64,000 nt of DNA from Gigaspora rosea (lineage: Eukaryota > Glomeromycota > Glomeromycetes > Diversisporales > Gigasporaceae), in assembly GCA_003550325.1 (NCBI GenBank), contig QKWP01001118.1, positions 41,594-105,593 of the forward strand, written 5' to 3'. Made by a program: the position numbers and the translations under genes. The notes below the pieces were generated by a model. That model was not told the origin of the DNA. It saw only the letters and a list, made by a program, of their open reading frames with translations, and ran no database searches. Below are positions 57,301 to 64,000 of this stretch, in pieces (the first letter of the stretch is position 1; every line of letters begins with the position of its first letter).

Positions 57301-60300
57301 TTTATACAGCACAATATTCTTTCACCTTACAATTATATTGCCTTACCTGGTAATAGCACTTCCATACCTATACATATTTTTAATAATATTATAGAAGACT
57401 CCAACTGTAATCACAAACCACTATGGCTTATATCCCAAGATATGAGCAAAGCTTATGACTCAGTTCAATTTGATCTATTTACTAGATCACTAGATCGTAT
57501 TTGCATACCTTAACAACTTATTAATATTCTTTCTAATCTTCTATTTAATCGATATAATCGTGTAATTACAAACCTTGGTCTTACCAATTTTTACTCTGTT
57601 AAAAATGGTATCGACCAGGAAGAAATCATTACTCCTCTTTTCTGAAAAATCTACTACAAGCCACTTATTAACCATATTGCTATCAGTTTATGGGTTATAC
57701 TTTACAAACTTCTTGGAAAACCAATCTCACTTTATCTCAAACACATTATCTTAAATGCTCTACATCTGTTTTGGCTTACATGGACGATACCTTATGGGTT
57801 GCTTCATCATTAACAGAACTTGAATCTATCATTTCTGCAGCTACTACTTTTTACCAAATGGCTGATATACAAATTAACCCTACCAAATCAATTTTTTGCT
57901 CTAATCAAAAAAATACAAACTCTATAACATACTTTAACTATTCACTACCTTCCTTGCCTTCTAATCAACCTTTCAAATTTCTTGGATGCTGGTTTACTCT
58001 CAATAACAAATATATACAACAAATCAAACTTATCCGAGCTGAGGCTTCACACCTTATACAAACCACTAATACTAAACAAATCACAGACAAACAAATTACC
58101 TATATTATTAATACTGTTATAATTCCTACTTTAGAATATCGATTACATAATATAGTTCTTCCATACTCTACCTGCACAAAAATTTTATCACAATATTTAA
58201 CTGTTGCTAAACACAAATCACATTTATCGAAATCTACACCCAATAGTACTATGCTTAACCCACACTTGTACAATATACATAATATATGGGATATACAACT
58301 TCAACATCATATTTCTAACTTTTTAACACGAATTAATGATCCTAATTTATTAGGTATTTCTACTCGCATTAGATTACAACAAGTTCAAAACAATTTATGG
58401 TCAATAACTAATATTCTACAACACACTTCCTCTAATATTGATGGACCTAATAAATTAACTACTACTTTTAAAATTATTCTTTTGTTAAAAAGACTAGAAA
58501 TTAATATTATAGCAAATCTAAATATTACCTGGCCCAAAGTTATTAATAGTGGGAACCTCCCACTTGAACAAATTCTTCAAAATCATCCCAAATACAAAAC
58601 TTTCAAACAACAACTTAGTCACAAACAAATTCTCTATTTAGAACAAAATTGTTCTGCAGATAATCAAACCCTTCTTTCATAGAAAAAACTTTAAACTAGA
58701 GTGCACCATCTACCTACTGGGAAACAACCATTTTGGTTTACTTTTCTAGAAGAAACTATTATTGAAAACAATATTCACCATTCAATTTCAAGCAATTACC
58801 AACCCCAAGGCATTAATGCATTTGCTTATTATACTTGGCATCTACCTTTAAAACCTCAATCATGGTTTCTTACTTATTTTAACAAAGATATAATTATTGG
58901 TAAAGCTCGTAGATACTTCAAGCACTCCACTACTATATCAATTACACATTGGACTACCAATATTAACACTTCTCAATCCCAGTTATATCCACTTTCCCCT
59001 ATCTTTTGTACACCTTGCTTAGGCTGCAATTATAATACTAATCGTATTTCTTCTGCATGTACAATTGAAATATCAGCTACATTATCTACACTTTTTTATG
59101 GCAGAATCCTACCAAACAAGCAGCTTAACCTTAATGCAAACTATATAGACCTTATCCTTTCTACTGCTATTAAGCATCCTCTCACTATTCCTATACCTCC
59201 AATCTTAAATATTACTAACTACTTAGTTTCTGACCTTTTCTTACCCAATCAAACTTCTCAGTTATTACAATCTATTGCCCAAAACAATCATAATTATACA
59301 TCTTTTATCTTTTATACAAATGGTTCTGTTAAAAACATTTGTACTAACCAATGCTCTATAGGTATTGGCTGGGTACAACTTTATAACAATCAAATCATAC
59401 ATGAATTTTCAGCCCAACTTAAACACTGGCCCTCCTCTTATCATACTGAACTAATTTCAATCCTATCTGCTATCGCTACTGTGCCACGAGATTCTACTGT
59501 TCAGATCTTTACTGATTCACAATCTGTTATATCCAAATACACCAAACTTACACTTCTTAATCCAAATTCTCTTAAAAAATTTAAATTTACTATATGGCCT
59601 ATATGGCACACACTTCTAAATATTATCAAATCCTTTAATATCCAACTAACTTTACAAAAAGTTCAGGCCCATTCTGATAACCCTTTTAATAATCGTGCTG
59701 ATCAACTAGCCAATCAACATACTTCTGTTTCTTTTCTTAATTTTAACTATACCAACTTATATATTCCTTTTCATACTCTATATTGGGAAAATACCCAAGT
59801 CTTACAACCTACACGAAAATTTATTACAAGTATTTGCAAAGCTCATATTATGGCCTTATGGTCCTCCCAACAACGTACCAATGAATGGTCACACTTTACT
59901 CATTATTTTGACTGGAACTCCACTTGGCTGTACTTTAACAATAATCAAAAAGCTTCGAATAACATTACCAACTTTAAACTTAGTAACCTTAAAGCCTTTA
60001 AAATTAAGTTATTCTTAAATGAACTACCTTTATATTTTCATTTTCATTCAATCTATCCTAACCTATTTTCAAATACTAATTGCTTTATATGTAACACTCC
60101 TAATTCTCCTAACCACTAGCTTTTCTGTCCTAATACAAACAATATTAATCAGATTATTCTTACTGCTATTACTAATATTATCAACTCCACAGATCTAGAT
60201 CTCCCTCCAAATACTATATCCCAACTTATTCAAACTATTTATCACTATCCAGCCTTTTATTTATCACCAGCCTTACTATCTCCATATTATATTCAAACTA

Positions 60301-60707
60301 CACTTAAAGGCTTAATCCCTTCTTACCTTATTCAAGATCTTAGACCTTTTAATTTATCTTCCAAATTAGCCTCACAAATTATAATAAAAGTTCTTCTTCA
60401 AATTTCTGAATTATCTTATAAACAACTATGGAAACCTTACTGTTCCCAATTTACTCTATGGCGAAAAACCAATAATATAACCTACCCTTCTTCTACTCAT
60501 ACTCCCACTATATCACAAACTAAAAGACAACTATCTTTACGAAGAACATTTACATATAGCTGCCCTTGTGGCCAACCTGACCAACTTTATATTAATTCAA
60601 ACTCATGTCCACCCATTGGTATAGCTCTTAAAAAGATTAGTTCTTGGGCTGCCCATTGGGTTAAATATAGTGTTCTTATAAACTTTATTTTAACTTTATC
60701 AAACTAG
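54396..60707 (+). pseudogene. LINE ORF2: endonuclease, reverse transcriptase, RNase H (dead)
   Basis: Starts MSSTLCGPYSEEND. Residues 138-225 and 264-345 are two versions of one unnamed domain (CYNKFL...LP.LQT...KIS...EAH..L). AP-endonuclease: THNVQGF (55500), ITETK (55585), GDFNA (55910), EIDFIW (56060), with the catalytic SDH now SDY (56141). Reverse transcriptase: KKACGPLGISYEM (57040), DMSKAYDSV (57439), GIDQEEIITPLF then a stop (57612-57644), and AYMDDT catalytic motif intact (57775). RNase H: YTNGS where YTDGS is expected (59315), then HTELISILSAI, FTDSQSV and ADQLANQ. A C-terminal CFIC...NH-stop-LFCPN zinc-type motif lies near 60090-60130. Frameshifts are near 55730, 57130 and 57690; stops at 57510, 57642, 58680, 58695 and 60117. 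Many lesions are C:G to T:A. It cannot transpose by itself. Confidence 0.9.
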
Positions 60708-60867
60708 GTGAGTTTTGACCACTCTAGTAGGTTTAGGTCGCAGATAAATTAGTCTGAGCTTCAATTCTTGCATGTAATTTAAATTTTGTATTTATACAAA
60801 AAGTATACCATGTAGTAACTTTTCTAAATTACTAATAAAGATATAAGCAAGGCCTCACCTTAATACC

Positions 60868-60881
60868 AAAAAAAAAAAAAA
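60868..60881 (+). other. Poly-A tail of the LINE
   Basis: Fourteen A residues after CTAATAAAGATATAAGCAAG (an AATAAA signal at about 60834), marking the 3' end of the retrotransposed copy. Confidence 0.8.
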
Positions 60882-60929
60882 TACAAGTAAGGTAGCAATT
60901 GAAGCTAGGTTGATATTCTTATATGACAG

Positions 60930-61075
60930 TTGATTAATCAACCAGTTGACCAGTCGATTAATCGATTAGTTGGCAATCAATTAATTGATTAGTCGACCAA
61001 TCAATTAATCAACTATGTTGGGTCTGTAAAATTAAATTGATTAGTTGTCAACTTTACAACTAATCAATTATTGCG
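60930..61075. repeat. TTGATTAATC-type palindromic repeats, 3' side of LINE
   Basis: Series of GTTGATTAATCAACCAGTTG, CGATTAATCGATTAG and CAATTAATTGATTAGTCGAC words. Related to 53485-53565. Confidence 0.75.
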
Positions 61076-61249
61076 GTTTGCAAAATTTTGCGAAAATTTG
61101 AGATTATCATAAAAAAAGAAATTGATGATTCTGATTTCTGATTTCCAATTTTTTAGTATTACTTCTGATGATGCAACTAATAATATAAAGATTTGTATAT
61201 ATAATATATATTTATATAATATACATACTTTTTTAAAAAAAAACTTCAA

Positions 61250-61970
61250 ATGATCAAAACTTATATCCTGGAACATGTTTTGGATGCACATATCTTTATG
61301 TACAACTTAATATTGAAATTTCATAATTCTTTCAGTAATAAACAAATTAATTTGCTAGTATCATGTAATAATTCTTATAAGATTAAATTTGGTACAACTC
61401 TTAAATTTCCTTTCACTCATAATGCAGTAGTAAATTTTATTGGTCTAAAAAAGAAACAATACTCAAATTCTTTGCAAAATGATGCATACTCAAATAATAT
61501 TCTTACATATGTTATGTTACAAAATAATGAATTTACAACTTCTACAGCATTTCTTCAAAAATGACCAGTAAAATATATTACAAAATAATGAATGAATATG
61601 CAATTTAAAAGTCTAAAAAAATATTTAAGAAATTGAAAATCAGAAAGCAAAATTATCGATTTCTCTTTTTCATGATCTGCAAATTTTATATAATTTTGCA
61701 AATCGCAATGATTCAATTTTCAACTTGTATCACTAGAATGAGTCCCTCCTGGCATTGATGTTGGTTTCAGAAAAAGGTTGGATGAATACTGAGCCAATTA
61801 CTAAAATATGTAGACTATTTCTATAATATACAATTGAAAAATAGAACTATAAGGAATCGAGCAATGCTAGTCATGATTCTTTTAAAGGCTACTTGAAAGA
61901 TCTGGTTAAAAGTAAATTTCGTGAGCATGATATTGATCTAGTAGTAGTGATTGGCGTTGTAAATGGGTAA
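61250..61970 (+). pseudogene. pogo/Tigger transposase relic, copy 2
   Basis: Parallel to 27560-28000. An open frame (61250-61564) gives FTHNAVVNFIGLKKKQYSNS and later STAFLQK, kept better than in copy 1. Downstream fragments include PPGIDV-type text, then KKGWMNTEPITK across a frameshift (61750-61810), matching the PPG...V.KGWMN segment of DDE_1 transposases, and KSKFREHDIDLVVVIG (61910-61955), equivalent to VIPGG. The catalytic tail present in copy 1 (QPLNISINK) is missing here. Dead fragment. The first 100 residues are unidentified and might not be transposase. Confidence 0.6.
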
Positions 61971-62000
61971 TTACTACAATTATATTTATTACATATATTA

Positions 62001-62334
62001 GGGCCATGCCATTTATTACATAATATTTTTTACTTAGTAGCCTCCTCTACCCATGTATTGTGTGATCATTTTATCTAATTCTGATTGATTAATATAATAT
62101 ATAGATGTGATCATTACCTCTAACCATGTATCCATGGTAAAAATTACATAATAAATGGCATGCCTAGAGATGGGCAAAATACAAAATTTTCATTTTGGCA
62201 TGCACATGCGCATGCATTTTTTGCATGCATGCATGCATGTTTTGACCAAAGTTATGATTTAATTTCTTAATGCTGGCCAGAATTAATTGCATGCATGCAG
62301 TCATGCGCATGGTGCCCATCTCTAGGCATGCCCC
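62001..62334. mobile_element. Outer TIR element, GGGCCATGCCATTTATTACA ends
   Basis: Ends GGGCCATGCCATTTATTACA and the complement of TATTAAATGGCATGCCCC-type right end, which is interrupted by the inner element at 62165-62324. About 166 bp when the insert is removed. Confidence 0.78.
62165..62324. mobile_element. 160-bp hAT-like MITE nested in another TIR element
   Basis: Ends TAGAGATGGGC / GCCCATCTCTA, flanked on both sides by the exact 8-bp duplication GGCATGCC (62157-62164, 62325-62332). Interior GCATGCATGCATGC repeats. The outer element's left arm confirms the target had one copy of this 8-mer. Confidence 0.92.
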
Positions 62335-62370
62335 TTACTACATAGTCTTTTTTAAGCCGTAATTGTAATA

Positions 62371-62516
62371 ATTACTTACTATATATAGTAATATGTAGTA
62401 ATGTAGTACATGTAGTAATATATAGTAATGTAGTATTACTTACTATGTAGTAATGTAGTATTACTTACTACATGTAGTAATATGTAGTAATATAGTATTA
62501 CTTACTACATGTAGTA
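62371..62516. repeat. TACTACATGTAGTAAT palindromic array
   Basis: Tandem and inverted repeats of TAGTATTACTTACTACATGT AGTAATATGTAGTAA over about 145 bp. Likely to form cruciforms. Confidence 0.8.
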
Positions 62517-62520
62517 ATAA

Positions 62521-62558
62521 GTAGCTGCGCAACACAGTTGCACGAAACCAGGAGTGGG
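62521..62558. repeat. GCGCGAC hairpin motif, diverged copy
   Basis: GTAGCTGCGCAACACAGTTG then CACGAAACCAGGAGTGGG; same family as 16543 and 22712. Confidence 0.65.
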
Positions 62559-63240
62559 AAAATTAATACACTTTGATGCTAGATATTATGTATAGATAGA
62601 ATTATCCAACATAATTTTTCCTAAACGTTTATTAGATTCTGATAATATATACATGATCTAATTATTGCAACCATCCTGATATTCTAGTTGGTTATTTGGG
62701 TTGTGGACTAGAAAACCCGCCTTTGACACCTTTTAACAATTTTGAGACTTTGATTCAAATTAAAGCGCTGGTTTCTATCCACATGTATTTTACTTTTTAC
62801 CCTATGTTGATATAATAAATTATCGAGATTTTTTAACTTGAATGTTAAACCAATTTTTTAACGATCGTGTTCTAAAAATAGATTTACAACCAAAGATTGA
62901 CAACTCGATTAAATTAGATTGGTCAATCAGTGTTTCATAATCATATGACATTGTTTATTCAGTAATCGATATTTAAAAATAACCAAAAAAATCAAGAGGT
63001 AAAATTTAGGGGCGTTATTTTATGGCGACCCATTGTCATGGCGTTTTTACTTAAAAAAAGAAAAAATAAAAACTAAAAAAATTAAAAAAATACAAAAAAA
63101 TTAAAAAAAAAATACAAAAAAATTAAAAAAAAAATATACAAAAAACCCGATTTCAACTATCTACTACTAACTATTATGCTAACTAACTACTATTAACCAT
63201 TATACTAATGCTACAACCCATACTAACTAAACAATCGTAA
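62559..63240. other. No gene; A-rich tract
   Basis: AT-rich, with an A-rich tract (63055-63145) and short CTAACTA/CTACTA repeats (63150-63230). Confidence 0.5.
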
Positions 63241-63261
63241 TATGTTCTAAAAAAAAAGAAG

Positions 63262-64000
63262 AAACGTTAGTACTGTATATATATATATATAATATATATC
63301 TACTGTGTTACGTTCGTTCTAGCACGTTCTATTCGTACTACGTTCGTTCTAAAGAAAAGAACGTAAGAACGTTAGTACTGTATATATAAAAAAAATTTAC
63401 CGTGACCGTGCTACGTCCGTTCTAGCACGTTCTAATCGTACTACATTCGTTCTAAAGAAAAGAACGTAAGAACGTTAGTAATGTAACAAACTAATTTAAA
63501 AAAAAAAGACAAAAAAAAAAAAAAGAAACTATCTACCGTGCTACGTCTGTTTTAGCACGTTCCAATCGTACTACGTTCGTTCTAAAAAAAAGAACGTAAT
63601 AACGTTAGTACAGAATAAACTAATTAATAAAAAAAAACCAATATTTTACCGTGACCTGCTTTGTTCGTTCTAGCTAACTATCGTGCTACGTCCGTTCTAA
63701 AAAAAAAAACATAAGAACGAACGTTAGTACTGTAAAAACTAGTATATATATGTAAAAAAAACAAAACTATCTACTGTGCTATGTCCGTCCGTTCTAGTTA
63801 CATTCCGTTTCAATCGTACTCGTTCGCTCTAAAAAAAAGGAACGCAAGAATGTTAGTACTGTAACAAACCAATTTAAAAAAAAATAAAAAGAAACTATCT
63901 ACCGTGCTACGTTCATTCTAGCACGCTCTATTCGTACTACATTCGTTCTAAAGAAAAGAACGTAAGAATGTTAGTACTGTAATAAAAAAAAAAAAAAAAA
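63262..64000. repeat. Satellite-like tandem array, about 105-125-bp unit
   Basis: Six to seven units, each with AACGTTAGTACTGTA, a variable A-rich spacer, CTACCGTGCTACGTTCGTTC, TAGCACGTTCTATTCGTACTA and CGTTCGTTCTAAAGAAAAGA followed by ACGTAAGAACG. The last block forms a hairpin (CGTTCTTA... against CGTTCGTTCT...). Runs off the window. Confidence 0.88.

Larger units (their letters stand above)
53590..60882 (+). mobile_element. Near full-length LINE (non-LTR retrotransposon), inactive
   Basis: About 7.3 kb: ORF1-like region (53607-54348), ORF2 with duplicated N-terminal domain, AP-type endonuclease, reverse transcriptase, RNase H and a C-terminal Cys/His motif (54396-60707), a short 3' UTR, and a 14-base poly-A tail (60868-60881). 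RNase H plus AP-endonuclease places it with I/Tad-like LINEs. The strand composition is C-poor to G-poorer, C-rich on the plus strand, unlike its neighbours. Target duplications could not be fixed. The 5' end is approximate. Confidence 0.9.

Noticed and set aside
62371-62516. CRISPR-like array
   Set aside because: Repeats are short, palindromic and contiguous, without unique spacers; the genome is eukaryotic.
1-64000. tRNA, rRNA or other structured RNA genes
   Set aside because: No A/B-box cloverleaf or rRNA core sequence noticed on either strand; a covariance-model scan would be needed to exclude them.

Overview
The window reads as nuclear DNA of an arbuscular mycorrhizal fungus of the Rhizophagus (Glomeromycotina) type. 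This is an inference, not a database match. The supporting observations are: very AT-rich intergenic DNA; short GT-AG (occasionally GC-AG) introns; a Sel1-repeat protein joined to a TKL-like kinase; a DHA2-type MFS transporter with nine short exons; Plavaka/CACTA (Tnp2), pogo/Tigger and LINE relics; and a very dense load of short terminal-inverted-repeat (TIR) elements. I saw no tRNA, rRNA or CRISPR array. Most of the 64 kb is transposon-derived.

Layout. 0.1-3.5 kb: a broken Tnp2 (CACTA/Plavaka-like) transposase. 4-8.5 kb: short TIR elements and tandem repeats. 8.8-12.3 kb: a heavily decayed LINE. 13-16.2 kb: a dead copy of a DUF7025/AAA-type ATPase gene split by a 1.2-kb TIR element. 16.2-23.3 kb and 28.5-34.0 kb: two direct copies (A and B) of one segment carrying a DHA2 drug:H+ antiporter gene. 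Copy B is a complete nine-exon reading frame of 548 residues in which every splice phase agrees. Copy A has two frameshifts and a transposon in an intron. Between and after the copies lie a pogo/Tigger transposase relic, a second AAA ATPase copy (36.9-39.3 kb, also broken) and a duplicated small-gene locus with a conserved TATA box (26.6-27.4 and 39.6-40.5 kb). 40.9-45.6 kb: more TIR elements and tandem duplications. 46.0-48.3 kb: the Sel1-repeat/protein-kinase gene, with two apparent single-base frameshifts. 50.3-53.5 kb: a 3.1-kb element bounded by ~30-bp TIRs that carries an intron-containing fragment of a SKI2-type RNA helicase gene, apparently a captured host gene piece. 53.6-60.9 kb: a nearly full-length, inactive LINE (ORF1, then endonuclease, reverse transcriptase and RNase H, 3' zinc motif, poly-A tail). 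61.4-64 kb: a second Tigger relic, nested TIR elements and a satellite-like array running off the end.

The A/B duplication gives the best internal evidence. Six insertions are present in one copy and absent in the other, so element boundaries can be read against a natural empty site. Several small elements have TIRs and 8-bp target duplications of the hAT kind. A recurrent hairpin motif (GCGCGAC-loop-GTCGCGC followed by AAACCAGGAACG) marks another mobile family.

Genes likely still working: the copy-B MFS transporter (29572-32225) and, if its two frameshifts are sequencing errors, the Sel1-kinase gene. I see no operon-like or pathway relation between neighbouring genes. The AAA ATPase, MFS and small-gene loci recur as duplicated blocks, which suggests segmental duplication.
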